A stretch of 64,000 nt of DNA, from assembly GCA_002919305.1 (NCBI GenBank), contig PKFB01000058.1, forward strand, positions 119,549 through 183,548, read 5' to 3'. Positions 1-10,371 of the stretch are shown here, one piece after another. The notes beneath the pieces were generated by a model. It saw only the letters and a list, made by a program, of their open reading frames with translations. It was not told where the DNA came from and did not search any database. The stretch comes from Actinomycetales bacterium (GTDB taxonomy: Bacteria; Actinomycetota; Actinomycetes; Mycobacteriales; Micromonosporaceae). The position numbers were made by a program, and so were the translations under genes. Each line of letters begins with the position of its first letter. Positions within the stretch are counted from its first letter, which is position 1.

Positions 1-2
1 AA

Positions 3-1322
3 GTGACGGCTCCTTCCCAGCGGGCGCTCAGCAGACTTACGCCCGTCCTCACCAAGCGCTGGCTGTCCCCGGACGCCTGGCGGTTGGACGTTTACGAACG
101 CTTGGATGGCTACACCGCGCTGCGGAAGGCCCTGGCAGCCCACCCCGACGATCTGATCCAGCTGGTGAAGGATTCCGGGCTGCGCGGCCGGGGTGGCGCC
201 GGCTTCCCCACTGGGTTGAAGTGGAGCTTCATTCCGCAGGACGGCAAGCCGCACTACCTGGTGGTCAACGCCGACGAAGGCGAGCCGGGTACCTGCAAGG
301 ACTTGCCGTTGATGATGGCCGATCCGCACAGCCTGGTTGAGGGCATCATCATCTCCGCGTACGCCATCCGTGCCAACAACGCCTTCATCTACATCCGGGG
401 TGAGGCGGTCCACGCGGCACGCCGGTTGCGGCATGCGGTGAACGAGGCGTACGCCGCCGGCTACCTGGGGAAGAACATTCTGGGATCCGGGTTCGACTTG
501 GACCTGGTGGTCCACAGCGGGGCGGGCGCCTACATCTGTGGCGAGGAGACCGCGCTGCTGGACTCCTTGGAGGGGTACCGGGGGCAGCCGCGGTTGAAGC
601 CGCCGTTCCCGGCCACCCACGGTCTGTACGGCGGTCCCACGGTGGTCAACAACGTGGAGACCATCTGCTCGATCCCCTATCTGGTGCTGGGTGGCGCCGA
701 GTGGTGGCGGAGCATGGGGACCGAGAAGTCGCCGGGTCCGAAGATCTACTCGATCTCCGGGCGGGTGGTGAACCCCGGACAGTACGAATGCTCGCTGGGT
801 ACCACCTTGCGGGACCTGTTGGAGCTGGCCGGCGGGATGCAGCCAGGGCACCAGTTGCGGTTCTGGACCCCTGGTGGATCCTCCACCCCGCTGCTCACCG
901 AGGAGCATTTGGACCTGCCCTTGGACTTCGACAGCGTGGCGGCGGCCGGTTCGATGCTGGGTACCACCGCGGTCCAGGTCTTCAGCGACAAGGACTGCCC
1001 GGTGTACGCGGCGTACCGATGGATCATGTTCTACGCCCACGAGTCCTGCGGTAAGTGCACTCCCTGCCGGGAGGGCAACTACTGGATGGTGCAGGTGTTG
1101 CGCCGCATTCTGTCGGGCAAGGGCAGCCACGCCGACCTGGATCTGCTGCTGGATGCCTGCGACAACCTGCTCGGGCGTTCGTTCTGCGCGCTCGGGGACG
1201 GTGCCACCAGCTGCGTCACTTCGTCGATCAAGTACTTCAAGCAGGACTACCTGGACTACATCGAGGGACGTAAGGCGCCACTGCTGTCGCCCAACGAGGC
1301 GGATCTGGTGGGAGCGCACTGA
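3..1322 (+). CDS. nuoF: NADH-quinone oxidoreductase subunit F (first nuo operon)
   Basis: This is the NADH-binding, FMN-containing subunit of complex I; it takes electrons from NADH on the cytoplasmic side and passes them to the iron-sulfur chain. The 439 residues show the FMN loop GRGGAGFPTG (62-71), the nucleotide-binding GAGAYICGEETA (173-184), and the N3 [4Fe-4S] ligands Cys349, Cys352, Cys355 and Cys395. The GTG at position 3 gives a normal-length NuoF, so the gene is probably complete although it touches the window edge. It is the first visible gene of a nuoF-N run; nuoA-E presumably lie to the left. A 40-base gap separates it from nuoG. Confidence 0.96.
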   Translation: MTAPSQRALSRLTPVLTKRWLSPDAWRLDVYERLDGYTALRKALAAHPDDLIQLVKDSGLRGRGGAGFPTGLKWSFIPQDGKPHYLVVNADEGEPGTCKDLPLMMADPHSLVEGIIISAYAIRANNAFIYIRGEAVHAARRLRHAVNEAYAAGYLGKNILGSGFDLDLVVHSGAGAYICGEETALLDSLEGYRGQPRLKPPFPATHGLYGGPTVVNNVETICSIPYLVLGGAEWWRSMGTEKSPGPKIYSISGRVVNPGQYECSLGTTLRDLLELAGGMQPGHQLRFWTPGGSSTPLLTEEHLDLPLDFDSVAAAGSMLGTTAVQVFSDKDCPVYAAYRWIMFYAHESCGKCTPCREGNYWMVQVLRRILSGKGSHADLDLLLDACDNLLGRSFCALGDGATSCVTSSIKYFKQDYLDYIEGRKAPLLSPNEADLVGAH

Positions 1323-1362
1323 CGATGCATGAGGCAACAGCGGCAACCCGGGGGGATCGGAT

Positions 1363-3834
1363 ATGACCGTCGCACCTGAGAAGGGGCAGGCCGTCGAGAC
1401 GGTCACCCTCACCATCGACGGCATCGAGGTCACCGTGCCCAAGGGCACCCTGGTGATCCGGGCCGCCGAGCAGTTGGGTATCGCCATCCCCCGCTTCTGC
1501 GACCACCCCCTGCTCAAGCCCGCCGGTGCCTGCCGGCAGTGCCTGGTTGAGGTGGAGATGGGTGGCCGCAAGATGCCCAAACCCCAGGCGTCCTGCACCA
1601 TCACCGCCACCGACGGCATGGTGGTCAAGACCCAGCTCACCTCCGAGGTCGCCCGCAAGGCCCAGGAGGGGATCATGGAGTTCCTCCTGATCAACCACCC
1701 CCTGGACTGCCCGATGTGCGACAAGGGTGGCGAGTGCCCCCTGCAGAACCAGGCGATGTCGACCGGGCGCCCGGAGTCTCGGTTCACCGAGAAGAAGCGG
1801 GAGTACCCCAAGCCGTTGGCGATCTCCAGCCAGATCCTGCTGGACCGGGAACGCTGCATTCTGTGCCAGCGCTGCACCCGGTTCTCCGATGAGATCGCCG
1901 GCGACAAGTTCATCGACTTGATGGACCGCTCATCGCTGGAGCAGATCGGCATCTTCCAGGATGAGCCGTTCAACTCCTACTTCTCTGGCAACACCGTCCA
2001 GATCTGCCCGGTGGGTGCCCTGACCGGTGCGCAGTACCGGTTCCGGGCTCGGCCCTTCGATCTGGTCTCCACCCCCAGCATCTGCGAGCACTGCTCGGCC
2101 GGTTGCGCGCAGCGCACCGACTGGCGGCGTAACAAGGTGCTGCGTCGGCTGGCCGGTGAGGACCCCGAGGTCAACGAGGAGTGGAACTGCGACAAGGGGC
2201 GTTGGGCGTTCCAGTACGCCACCGCCCGTGATCGCCTCACCACCCCGCTGGTCCGGGACGCCCGAACCGGTGAGCTGCGGCAGGCCAGCTGGTCGGAGGC
2301 GTTCGCCGTCGCCGCCGAAGGACTGGCCCGGGCCAAGGCCCAAGGCGGGGTGGGTGTGCTCACCGGTGGTCGGCTCACCGTTGAGGACGCCTACGCGTAC
2401 GCCAAGTTCGCCCGGGTGGTGCTCGGCACCAACGACATTGACTTCCGGGCCCGTCCGCACTCGGCCGAGGAGGCGGAGTTCCTGGCCGCCCGGGTCAGCG
2501 GCGTCAACCCGGCCAGCGGTGGGGTCACCTACTCCGAGATCGAGAACGCCAGCACGGCGTTGCTGGTGGGGCTGGAGCCGGAGGAGGAGGTCCCGATCCT
2601 CTTCCTGCGGCTGCGGAAGGCCGCCACCAAGAAGCGTCTGAAGGTGTACGGGGTGCAGCCCTTCACCACCCCGGGCTTGTCGAAGCTGAAGGCCACCCTG
2701 ATCCCGACCGTTCCCGGCAGCGAAGCCGCGCTGCTGGCGGAGTTGTGCGGCGATTCGCCGCTGGCGCTGGAGCCCGCGGAGGCGGCCCGTCAGGCGCTGC
2801 GGGAGCCCGGCGCGGTGATCCTGGTCGGGGAGCGGCTGGCCACCATCCCGGGCGCGCTGTCCGCGGTCGCCCGACTAGCGGACGTCACCGGCGCCCGGCT
2901 GGCCTGGGTGCCCCGGCGGGCCGGTGACCGTGGTGCTGTGGACGCCGGCTGCCTGCCCAACCTGCTGCCGGGCGCCCGTCCGGTCACCGATGAGGTCGCG
3001 CGCACCGAGATGGAGCAGTACTGGGGTCTGCCGGCCGGCAGCCTGCCGGCGGAGCCGGGGCGTGACCTCTCCCAGATCCTGGCGGCGGCCGGAAACGGCC
3101 AGCTGGCTGGTTTGGTGGTGGCCGGTGTCGAGTTGGTCGACCTGGCCGACCCCCGGGCCGCGGAGGAAGCCTTGGATGCACTGCGGGCGGCCGGTGGTTT
3201 CCTGGTCAGCCTAGAGCTGCGGATGTCGGCGGTGGCCCGCCGCGCCGACGTGGTGTTCCCGGTGGCGCCGGCGGTCGAGAAGGCCGGAAGCTACCTGAAC
3301 TGGGAGGGGCGGGTCCGCTCCTTCGACGCGGTTCTGAACACCGGTGCCCTGCCCGACTGCCGGGTGCTCGACGAGATCGCCGAGGAGATGGGCGTGTCGC
3401 TGGGCACCGATACGGTTCGCAACGCGCGTACCGAGCTGGGACGACTGCCCGCCACCGAGGCGCCCACCCCACTGACTCCCTGGTACCCGGCGGCCGAACA
3501 CGGCACGCCCGAGGCGGGCCAGGCGGTGCTGGCTACCTGGCACCACCTGCTCGACGAGGGAAGCCTGCAAGACGAGGAACCACACCTGGCTGGCACCCGG
3601 CGTACCCCGGTTGTCCGGCTGTCGCCGGCGACCGCCGCCGAGATCGGGGCCAGCGACGGGGAACCGGTGACCGTGGGAACCTCGCGAGGCGCGATCACGC
3701 TGCCTTTGGCGGTGACCGACATGCCTGACCGTGTCGTGTGGCTGCCCACCAATTCGCCCGGCTCCACGGTGCGCCGGCTGCTCGGAGTGGACGCCGGGGC
3801 CGTGGTCTCGATCAGTTCCGGGGGTAACTCGTGA
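1363..3834 (+). CDS. nuoG: NADH-quinone oxidoreductase subunit G (first nuo operon)
   Basis: NuoG is the large iron-sulfur subunit of the NADH-oxidising arm of complex I. In 823 residues it carries the [2Fe-2S] ligands Cys46, Cys57, Cys60 and Cys78, the N5 set His112, Cys116, Cys119 and Cys125, and the N4 set Cys165, Cys168, Cys171 and Cys215. A further Cys241, Cys244, Cys248 and Cys276 match the optional N7 cluster. A molybdopterin-oxidoreductase-like domain follows, probably structural only. The stop overlaps the nuoH start by four bases (GTGA), implying translational coupling. The second nuo set in this window has no counterpart of this gene. Confidence 0.96.
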   Translation: MTVAPEKGQAVETVTLTIDGIEVTVPKGTLVIRAAEQLGIAIPRFCDHPLLKPAGACRQCLVEVEMGGRKMPKPQASCTITATDGMVVKTQLTSEVARKAQEGIMEFLLINHPLDCPMCDKGGECPLQNQAMSTGRPESRFTEKKREYPKPLAISSQILLDRERCILCQRCTRFSDEIAGDKFIDLMDRSSLEQIGIFQDEPFNSYFSGNTVQICPVGALTGAQYRFRARPFDLVSTPSICEHCSAGCAQRTDWRRNKVLRRLAGEDPEVNEEWNCDKGRWAFQYATARDRLTTPLVRDARTGELRQASWSEAFAVAAEGLARAKAQGGVGVLTGGRLTVEDAYAYAKFARVVLGTNDIDFRARPHSAEEAEFLAARVSGVNPASGGVTYSEIENASTALLVGLEPEEEVPILFLRLRKAATKKRLKVYGVQPFTTPGLSKLKATLIPTVPGSEAALLAELCGDSPLALEPAEAARQALREPGAVILVGERLATIPGALSAVARLADVTGARLAWVPRRAGDRGAVDAGCLPNLLPGARPVTDEVARTEMEQYWGLPAGSLPAEPGRDLSQILAAAGNGQLAGLVVAGVELVDLADPRAAEEALDALRAAGGFLVSLELRMSAVARRADVVFPVAPAVEKAGSYLNWEGRVRSFDAVLNTGALPDCRVLDEIAEEMGVSLGTDTVRNARTELGRLPATEAPTPLTPWYPAAEHGTPEAGQAVLATWHHLLDEGSLQDEEPHLAGTRRTPVVRLSPATAAEIGASDGEPVTVGTSRGAITLPLAVTDMPDRVVWLPTNSPGSTVRRLLGVDAGAVVSISSGGNS

Positions 3835-5219
3835 ACCCGCTAGCGGAGCGCACCGACTGGTACGCCGACTCCCTGACGGCCGCATCGGAGGTAGAGGGGT
3901 TCGGTCGTGACCCGTGGTGGCTGATCATCGGGAAGATCCTGGCGATCTTCCTCTTCCTGATCGTGATGACGATCTTCACGATCTGGTATGAGCGCCGGGT
4001 CGTGGGGCGGATGCAGCACCGTCCCGGGCCGAACCGGGCTGGACCGTTCGGACTTCTGCAGAGCGTCGCGGACGCCTTGAAGCTGGCCTTCAAGGAGGAC
4101 ATCACGGTCAGCGCGGCGGACCGACTGGTCTACTTCGCCGCTCCGATAATTTCCGTGACCGCCGCCTTCATCGGCTACTCGGTGATCCCCTTCGGGCCGG
4201 AGGTCAGCATCTTCGGGCACCGCACCGCGTTGCAGCTGGCCGATGTCGAAGTCTCGGTCCTGGTGGTGCTGGCGGCCTCCTCGATGGCGGTGTACGGCGT
4301 GGTCCTCGCCGGTTGGTCCTCAGGATCGCCGTACTCACTGCTGGGTGGTCTGCGGAGCGCGGCCCAGATGATCTCCTACGAGGTCGGCCTAGGGCTGTCG
4401 ATCGTGGCGGTGTTCATGACCGCCGGGACGCTGTCCACCAGCGAGATCGTCGCCGCCCAGGAAGCGGGACAGCCGTACCAGATCGGTGGCTTCGAACTGA
4501 CGCTGCCGGCGTGGTACGCGATCCTGTTGTTCCCCAGCTTCATGATCTTCCTGATCTCGATGGTCGGTGAGACCAACCGCGCGCCCTTCGACCTGCCCGA
4601 GGCCGAAAGCGAGCTGGTGGGTGGTTTCCACACCGAGTACTCCTCGTTGAAGTTCGCGCTGTTCTTCCTCGCGGAGTACATCGCGATGATGACCATGTCG
4701 GGGATACTCATCACCCTGTTCCTCGGTGGGTGGCGAGCGCCCTGGCCGATCTCGCTGTGGGACGGAGCTAACAGCGGATGGTGGCCGCTGCTGTGGTTCA
4801 CCGGCAAGCTGCTGATCCTGCTGTTCGTCTTCATCTGGCTGCGCGGTACGCTGCCGCGGCTGCGGTACGACCAGTTCATGCACCTGGGCTGGAAGGTCAT
4901 CCTGCCGATCAGCCTGGCGTGGATCGTGGTACTGGGCGGGATCCGCGCCGTCAACGACTCGGCTGATTCCGAGTACCTGTGGCTGACCGTGGTGGGCCTG
5001 GTGTCGCTGGTCGCCCTGCTCATCTACCTGTTGCCGCGTCCTAAGGACGTCCGGCCGCAGCTCGATCCAGGGGCGGGTGGATTCCCGATCCCACCGCTGG
5101 ATCTGGAGGTGCCGCCCAGCCCGCGCGCGGCACGTCTGCCGGCGGCCCGGCAGGCTACGCGGCAGGCGGTCTCCGCCGGTACCGCCGACACCGCCAGCAC
5201 CGGGCCCAAGGAGGGGTGA
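3831..5219 (+). CDS. nuoH: NADH-quinone oxidoreductase subunit H (first nuo operon)
   Basis: NuoH is the membrane subunit at the junction of the peripheral and membrane arms; it helps form the quinone chamber and the first proton path. The 462-residue product has eight or more hydrophobic helices and conserved family stretches such as [17 protein letters not shown] near residue 53 and the acidic loop [14 protein letters not shown] near residue 255. It is longer than typical bacterial NuoH because of a Pro/Ala/Arg-rich C-terminal tail of about 55 residues with no recognisable domain. It starts with GTG inside the nuoG stop, and nuoI follows after three bases. Confidence 0.96.
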   Translation: MNPLAERTDWYADSLTAASEVEGFGRDPWWLIIGKILAIFLFLIVMTIFTIWYERRVVGRMQHRPGPNRAGPFGLLQSVADALKLAFKEDITVSAADRLVYFAAPIISVTAAFIGYSVIPFGPEVSIFGHRTALQLADVEVSVLVVLAASSMAVYGVVLAGWSSGSPYSLLGGLRSAAQMISYEVGLGLSIVAVFMTAGTLSTSEIVAAQEAGQPYQIGGFELTLPAWYAILLFPSFMIFLISMVGETNRAPFDLPEAESELVGGFHTEYSSLKFALFFLAEYIAMMTMSGILITLFLGGWRAPWPISLWDGANSGWWPLLWFTGKLLILLFVFIWLRGTLPRLRYDQFMHLGWKVILPISLAWIVVLGGIRAVNDSADSEYLWLTVVGLVSLVALLIYLLPRPKDVRPQLDPGAGGFPIPPLDLEVPPSPRAARLPAARQATRQAVSAGTADTASTGPKEG

Positions 5220-5222
5220 GGC

Positions 5223-5786
5223 ATGTTCGAGTCCATCAAGGGCTTCGGTGTGACCTTCTCGCACATGTTTAAGAAGGTCGTCACCGAGGAGTACCCGGAG
5301 GTGCGTAAGCCCACCGCACCCCGGTACCACGGCCGTCACATTCTCAACCGGCACCCGGACGGGCTGGAGAAGTGCGTCGGCTGTGAGCTGTGCGCGTGGG
5401 CCTGCCCTGCTGACGCGATCTACGTGGAAGGCGCGGACAACACCGAGCAGGAGCGTTACTCACCCGGTGAGCGGTACGCGGCCGTCTACCAGATCAACTA
5501 CGCCCGCTGCATCTTCTGCGGTCTGTGCATCGAGGCCTGCCCGACTCGGTCGCTGACGATGAGCAACGAGTACGAGCTGGCCAGCGACAGCCGGGCCGAT
5601 CTGATCTACACCAAGGAGCAGTTGCTCGCTCCGCTGCTGCCCGGTATGGAAGCGCCGCCTCATCCGATGCGGCTGGGCAACTCCGAGAAGGACTACTACA
5701 TCTCGGGCCCGGACAACCCGGGCGCCTCGGCGGGGGCCGAGCGGGCGCCCTACAGCACCGCGGGCCGTCAGGGGGGTGCGAGCTGA
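5223..5786 (+). CDS. nuoI: NADH-quinone oxidoreductase subunit I (first nuo operon)
   Basis: NuoI is the ferredoxin-like subunit that relays electrons from the NADH module to NuoB. Two CxxCxxCxxxCP motifs are complete: Cys51/54/57/61 and Cys96/99/102/106, giving clusters N6a and N6b. The 187-residue length is usual, with a short hydrophilic C-terminal tail. The ATG at 5223 lies three bases after the nuoH stop. Its TGA shares one base with the ATG of nuoJ. Confidence 0.96.
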   Translation: MFESIKGFGVTFSHMFKKVVTEEYPEVRKPTAPRYHGRHILNRHPDGLEKCVGCELCAWACPADAIYVEGADNTEQERYSPGERYAAVYQINYARCIFCGLCIEACPTRSLTMSNEYELASDSRADLIYTKEQLLAPLLPGMEAPPHPMRLGNSEKDYYISGPDNPGASAGAERAPYSTAGRQGGAS

Positions 5787-6532
5787 TGGCCGACGTCACC
5801 ACGGGCGAGCAGATAGTCTTCTGGATCCTGGCGCCGGTCGCGTTGGGCGGCGCCATCGGGATGGTGGCGGCCCGTAACGCCGTGCACTCCGCCCTGTTCC
5901 TGGTCTGCACCATGCTCTCCCTGGGCGTCTTCTATGTGGTGCAGGCCGGGGCGTTCATCGGGGTGGTGCAGGTGATCGTCTACACCGGCGCCATCATGAT
6001 GCTGTTCCTGTTCGTGCTGATGCTGGTGGGACGGGACGCCTCCGACTCCCTGATCGAGGTACTGCGTGGCCAACGGATGGCGGCCATCGTGCTCGGGATC
6101 GGGTTCGCTGGGCTGACCGCCACCGGGTTGGCCCGTGGACTGGGCGAGGTGGAGACCGAAGGTTTGGAGGCGGTCAACGCGGTCGGCAACGTGCCGGCGA
6201 TCGCCGCCGAGCTCTTCACCCACTACGTGTTCGCCTTCGAGATCACCAGTGCTCTGCTGATCACCGCGGCGCTCGGGGCGATGGTGCTGGCCCACATCGA
6301 GCGTCGCAAGGGAGAGAGGCTGACACAGCGGGAGCGGTCGCGGGCCAGGTTCGCCCCGGGCAACTACCCCGCGCCCAAGGCCGGGCCGGGTGTGTTCGCC
6401 ACCTCCGACTCTGTGGCTACCCCCGCCTTGCTGCCGGACCGGACCATCGCCGAGCGCAGCCTCACCGATGTGGTACGGATACGTGAGCTCACCGCTGCCG
6501 AGGCGCGGCCGAAGGGAACCGATCGCCGATGA
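5786..6532 (+). CDS. nuoJ: NADH-quinone oxidoreductase subunit J (first nuo operon)
   Basis: NuoJ is a proton-channel membrane subunit. The reading frame is open further upstream inside nuoI, but the ATG at 5786, sharing one base with the nuoI stop, starts the recognisable NuoJ N-terminus and gives 248 residues. Five hydrophobic helices occupy about residues 10-170, with the conserved [18 protein letters not shown] stretch around residues 63-80. A hydrophilic tail of about 75 residues follows, longer than in most NuoJ proteins. The gene overlaps nuoK by four bases. Confidence 0.95.
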   Translation: MADVTTGEQIVFWILAPVALGGAIGMVAARNAVHSALFLVCTMLSLGVFYVVQAGAFIGVVQVIVYTGAIMMLFLFVLMLVGRDASDSLIEVLRGQRMAAIVLGIGFAGLTATGLARGLGEVETEGLEAVNAVGNVPAIAAELFTHYVFAFEITSALLITAALGAMVLAHIERRKGERLTQRERSRARFAPGNYPAPKAGPGVFATSDSVATPALLPDRTIAERSLTDVVRIRELTAAEARPKGTDRR

Positions 6533-6828
6533 CTCCCACCTACTACCTGGTGCTTTCTGCGGCGCTATTCACCATCGGCGCAGTCGGTGTGTTGATCCGC
6601 CGCAACGCCATCGTGGTGTTCATGTGCGTGGAGCTGATGCTCAACGCCGTGAATCTCTCGCTGGTCACCTTTAGCCGGACCACCGGCACCCTCGATGGGC
6701 AGATCATGGCGTTCTTCGTCATGGTGGTGGCCGCGGCCGAGGTGGTGATCGGGCTGGCGATCATCATGTCGATCTACCGGACCCGGCGCTCGGCCTCCGT
6801 CGACGACGCCAACCTGTTGAAGTACTGA
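6529..6828 (+). CDS. nuoK: NADH-quinone oxidoreductase subunit K (first nuo operon)
   Basis: NuoK is a small three-helix membrane subunit, related to MrpC, that contributes a proton path beside NuoJ and NuoN. The 99 residues match the family length. The conserved Glu lies in the second helix motif [12 protein letters not shown] (about residues 33-44) and a second Glu in [11 protein letters not shown] (about residues 68-78). The ATG overlaps the nuoJ stop (ATGA), and nuoL follows after ten bases. Confidence 0.95.
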   Translation: MTPTYYLVLSAALFTIGAVGVLIRRNAIVVFMCVELMLNAVNLSLVTFSRTTGTLDGQIMAFFVMVVAAAEVVIGLAIIMSIYRTRRSASVDDANLLKY

Positions 6829-6838
6829 GAGGCACGCC

Positions 6839-8770
6839 GTGTCCGTAAACCTGGCACAGGAGACTGTCAGTTACGCGCCCGCCGAGGGAGCGCTCAGCAG
6901 CTTCTGGCTGTTGATCGCCCTCCCCTTGGTGAGCGCTGCCCTGCTGCTTCTGCTGGGACGTCGCGCCGACCGCTGGGGCCACTTCCTGGGCTGCCTGAGC
7001 GTGGGGGTCGCCTTCGTCCTCGGGCTGGTGTACTTCTTCACGCTCCGCGGCTTGGAGGAGTCCTCAGCCGAGCTGACGCTGTTCAGCTTCATGCCGGTCA
7101 GTGAGCTGCAGGTCGACGTCAACCTGTTGTACGACCCGCTGTCGTCGGTCTTCGTACTGCTGATCACCGGCGTGGGCTTCCTGATCCACGTCTACTCGAT
7201 CGGCTACATGGCGCACGACCCCGGCCGGCGGCGCTTCTTCGCCTACCTGAACCTGTTCGTCGCCGCCATGTTGCTGCTGGTCCTCGGCGGCAACTACGTG
7301 ATGACCTTCATCGGTTGGGAAGGCGTGGGTCTGGCTTCGTACCTGCTCATCGCCTTCTGGTACGACCGGCCGGCGGCGGCGACCGCGGGTAAGAAGGCCT
7401 TCCTGATGAACCGGGTGGGCGACGTCGGGTTCCTCCTGGCGATCTTCCTGATGTTCGCCACCCTCGGCTCGGTGGACTTCGAGGACGTCTTCAATGGCGT
7501 CCCAACCCTGTCCGAGGGCACGGTCCTGGCCATAGGCCTGCTGCTGCTGTTGGGCGCCTGCGGTAAGTCAGGTCAGTTCCCCCTGCAGGCCTGGCTCCCC
7601 GACGCCATGGAGGGTCCCACTCCGGTCTCGGCCCTGATCCACGCCGCGACCATGGTGACCGCCGGGGTCTACCTGATCGCCCGGTCGCACGAGATCTTCT
7701 CCGCCAACGAGACCGCGCAGACCGTGGTGGTCTCGGTCGGTGCCATCACGCTGCTGATCGGGTGCATCATCGGGTGCGCCAAGGACGACATCAAGCGGGT
7801 GCTGGCCTACTCCACGGTGAGCCAGATCGGCTACATGTTCCTGGCGGTTGGGCTGGGCGGCGCGGCGTACGCGCTGGGCATCATGCACCTGCTCACCCAC
7901 GGCTTCTTCAAGGCCGGCCTGTTCCTGGGCGCCGGTTCGGTCATGCACGGCATGAACGACCAGACCAACATCCGCCGCTTCGGCGGACTGTTCCGGTACA
8001 TGCCGATCACGGCGGTGACCTTCGGGCTGGGGTACCTGGCCATCATCGGTATTCCGCCTCTGGCGGGGTACTTCTCCAAGGACCCCATCATCGCGGCGGC
8101 TTTCGCACGCCACGGCTGGACCGGTTGGCTCTTCGGTGGTATCGCGCTGCTGGGCGCCGGGCTGACGGCCTTCTACATGACCCGGCTGTTCGTGCTGACC
8201 TTCCTGGGCCCCAAACGCTGGACCGAGGACATCACCCACCCGCACGAGTCGCCGGCCACGATGACTGTGCCGATGATCCTGCTGGCGATCGGTTCGGTGG
8301 CGTCCGGGTTCCTGCTGTCGCTGGGACTGGTCGACTACCTGACCCCGTCACTGGGACCGGAGACCGAGGTGGAGCACGGTCCGTTGAGCCACCTGACCGT
8401 CACGCTGCTGACAGTGGGGGTGTCGGTGATCGGGGCGGCCCTGGCGTACCTGCTCTTCCGGCGTGGCACCGCCTTGGAGGAGCAGCCGGCACGCAGCCCG
8501 CTGGTGCGGGCCGCCCGGGCCAACCTGTACGCGGACACCTTCAACGAGACCGTCTTCGAGTTGCCGGGTCGGCTGTTGACCAGGGCGCTCGTGTACTTCG
8601 ACAACCGGGGCATCGACGGCCTGGTGAATGGATTGGCCGCCGGTATCGGCGGCGGCTCCAGCCGGCTCCGCCGACTCCAGACCGGCTTCGTGCGGTCGTA
8701 CGCCCTGACCATCCTTTCCGGTGCGCTCGTCGTGACGGCGGCGCTGATGGCGGTGACATTCGGGTCATGA
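6839..8770 (+). CDS. nuoL: NADH-quinone oxidoreductase subunit L (first nuo operon)
   Basis: NuoL is the distal antiporter-like proton pump subunit of complex I, with a C-terminal lateral helix lying along the membrane arm. The 643-residue protein has about fourteen hydrophobic helices. Conserved stretches include GWEGVGLASYLLIAFW near residue 160, the lysine-bearing CGKSGQFPLQAWLPDAMEGP near residue 240, and HAATMVTAGVYL near residue 267. The start is GTG at 6839. Its stop overlaps a 21-codon open frame that fills the gap to nuoM. Confidence 0.96.
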   Translation: MSVNLAQETVSYAPAEGALSSFWLLIALPLVSAALLLLLGRRADRWGHFLGCLSVGVAFVLGLVYFFTLRGLEESSAELTLFSFMPVSELQVDVNLLYDPLSSVFVLLITGVGFLIHVYSIGYMAHDPGRRRFFAYLNLFVAAMLLLVLGGNYVMTFIGWEGVGLASYLLIAFWYDRPAAATAGKKAFLMNRVGDVGFLLAIFLMFATLGSVDFEDVFNGVPTLSEGTVLAIGLLLLLGACGKSGQFPLQAWLPDAMEGPTPVSALIHAATMVTAGVYLIARSHEIFSANETAQTVVVSVGAITLLIGCIIGCAKDDIKRVLAYSTVSQIGYMFLAVGLGGAAYALGIMHLLTHGFFKAGLFLGAGSVMHGMNDQTNIRRFGGLFRYMPITAVTFGLGYLAIIGIPPLAGYFSKDPIIAAAFARHGWTGWLFGGIALLGAGLTAFYMTRLFVLTFLGPKRWTEDITHPHESPATMTVPMILLAIGSVASGFLLSLGLVDYLTPSLGPETEVEHGPLSHLTVTLLTVGVSVIGAALAYLLFRRGTALEEQPARSPLVRAARANLYADTFNETVFELPGRLLTRALVYFDNRGIDGLVNGLAAGIGGGSSRLRRLQTGFVRSYALTILSGALVVTAALMAVTFGS

Positions 8771-8832
8771 GCGGACATGGATCGGCACACGACGGTACCG
8801 GAGCTCCGGGCGTAGAAGAGGTAGCCGAATAA
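8767..8832 (+). CDS. Possible 21-codon bridging ORF between nuoL and nuoM
   Basis: An ATG at 8767 overlaps the nuoL stop (ATGA), and the frame ends with TAA at 8830-8832, which shares its last base with the ATG of nuoM (TAATG). The predicted peptide of 21 residues is hydrophilic, rich in Gly, Ala and acidic residues, and has no membrane segment. It resembles no known subunit. The two overlaps suggest it lets ribosomes pass from nuoL to nuoM by termination-reinitiation; this is inference. It may be a chance ORF in the spacer. Confidence 0.35.
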   Translation: MSGHGSAHDGTGAPGVEEVAE

Positions 8833-10370
8833 TGGACGAATTCCCCTACCTATCTGTCCTCACGCTGCTGCCACTGGCCGGCGCCGTGGTCGTCGCGCTG
8901 CTGCCGCGGTCGCGCCCGGAGCTGTCCAAAGTGGTCGCCCTGGTGTGGTCGTTGGCGGTACTGGCCCTGACCGTGGTCGCCTGGATCGCCTTCGACCCGA
9001 ACGGGGAGCGCTTCCAGTTCCGGGAGTCCTACGACTGGATCCCCGCCTGGGGCGTGAACTTCACCTTCGAAGTCGACGGCATCGCCTTGGTGATGCTGGC
9101 GCTGATCGCAGTGCTGGTGCCGGTGGTGATCCTGGCGAGCTGGCACGACGCCGACGGCGGGCGCCGCTCGGTGCCCACCTTCTTCGCGTTGCTGCTGGCG
9201 TTGGAATGCACCATGATCGGCGTCTTCGCCGCGGGGGACGTGTTCTTGTTCTACGTCTTCTTCGAGGCGATGCTGGTCCCGATGTACTTCCTGATCGGCT
9301 CCTACGGAGGGGCGCGCAGGCAGTACGCCGCGGTGAAGTTCTTCCTGTACTCGCTCTTCGGCGGCCTGCTGATGCTCGCGGCCGTGATCGGACTGTGGGT
9401 AGTCAGCGCCGAGGAGTTGGGGCAGGGGACGTTCGACTGGCAGACGCTGGCCAGCCTGAACATCGATGACACGGTGGGCCGGTGGCTGTTCCTGGGCTTC
9501 TTCATCGCCTTCGCCATCAAGGCGCCGTTCTTCCCGTTCCACACCTGGCTGCCCGACGCCGGTGGTGCGGCCCCGGCGGGAACCGCCGCGCTCCTGGTCG
9601 GGGTGCTGGACAAGGTCGGTACCTTCGGCATCCTGCGGTACTGCCTGCCGCTGTTCCCGGAGGCGTCCGACTACTTCGCGCCTTTGGCGCTGACCTTGGC
9701 GCTGATCGGTGTGCTCTACGGCGCGTTGCTGGCGGTGGGGCAGAACGATCTGAAGCGCCTGGTCGCCTACACCTCGATCGCCCACTTCGGCTTCATCGGG
9801 ATCGGTATCTTCGCCTTTACCACCCAGGCCGGAACCGGCGCGGTGCTCTACATGGTTAACCACGGTCTGGCCACCGGTCTGCTGTTCCTGGTGGTGGGGA
9901 TGCTGGTTACCCGCCGCGGCTCCGCGTTGATCAGTGACTTCGGAGGCGCGGGGAAGCTGGTACCGCTGCTGTCCGGGGTGTTCTTCATCGCTGGTCTGGC
10001 GTCGCTGGCCTTGCCGGGCACGAACGCGTTCGTCAGCGAGTTCCTGGTGCTCCTGGGCACCTTCGATGTGAACCGGCCGGTGGCGGTGCTGGCCACGTTG
10101 GGTATCGTCCTGGCCGCCGGTTACGTGCTGTGGATGTACCAGCGGGCGATGCAGGGCAGGCTCAACCCGGCGCTGGAGAAGGCCGAGGGGATGAAGCGCG
10201 ACATGTCTCGCCGGGAGATGGTCGTGGTGGCTCCCCTGGTGGCGCTGATTCTGCTGCTGGGTGTGTACCCCAAGCCGGTGCTCGACGTGATCAACCCGGC
10301 GGTGGAGGACACGCTGTCCCACATCGAGAACCTCGATCAGGCACCGACCGCCGCATCTGGAGAAGAGTGA
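8832..10370 (+). CDS. nuoM: NADH-quinone oxidoreductase subunit M (first nuo operon)
   Basis: NuoM is the middle antiporter-like proton-pumping subunit of the complex I membrane arm. The 512 residues form about fourteen hydrophobic helices. Family marks include the Glu in FFEAMLVPMYFLIGSYGG near residues 140-157, the lysine region IKAPFFPFHTWLPDAGG near residue 227, and HFGFIGIGIFAF near residue 318. The ATG at 8832 shares a base with the bridging ORF stop. Only one base separates its stop from the nuoN start. Confidence 0.96.
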   Translation: MDEFPYLSVLTLLPLAGAVVVALLPRSRPELSKVVALVWSLAVLALTVVAWIAFDPNGERFQFRESYDWIPAWGVNFTFEVDGIALVMLALIAVLVPVVILASWHDADGGRRSVPTFFALLLALECTMIGVFAAGDVFLFYVFFEAMLVPMYFLIGSYGGARRQYAAVKFFLYSLFGGLLMLAAVIGLWVVSAEELGQGTFDWQTLASLNIDDTVGRWLFLGFFIAFAIKAPFFPFHTWLPDAGGAAPAGTAALLVGVLDKVGTFGILRYCLPLFPEASDYFAPLALTLALIGVLYGALLAVGQNDLKRLVAYTSIAHFGFIGIGIFAFTTQAGTGAVLYMVNHGLATGLLFLVVGMLVTRRGSALISDFGGAGKLVPLLSGVFFIAGLASLALPGTNAFVSEFLVLLGTFDVNRPVAVLATLGIVLAAGYVLWMYQRAMQGRLNPALEKAEGMKRDMSRREMVVVAPLVALILLLGVYPKPVLDVINPAVEDTLSHIENLDQAPTAASGEE

Positions 10371-10371
10371 C

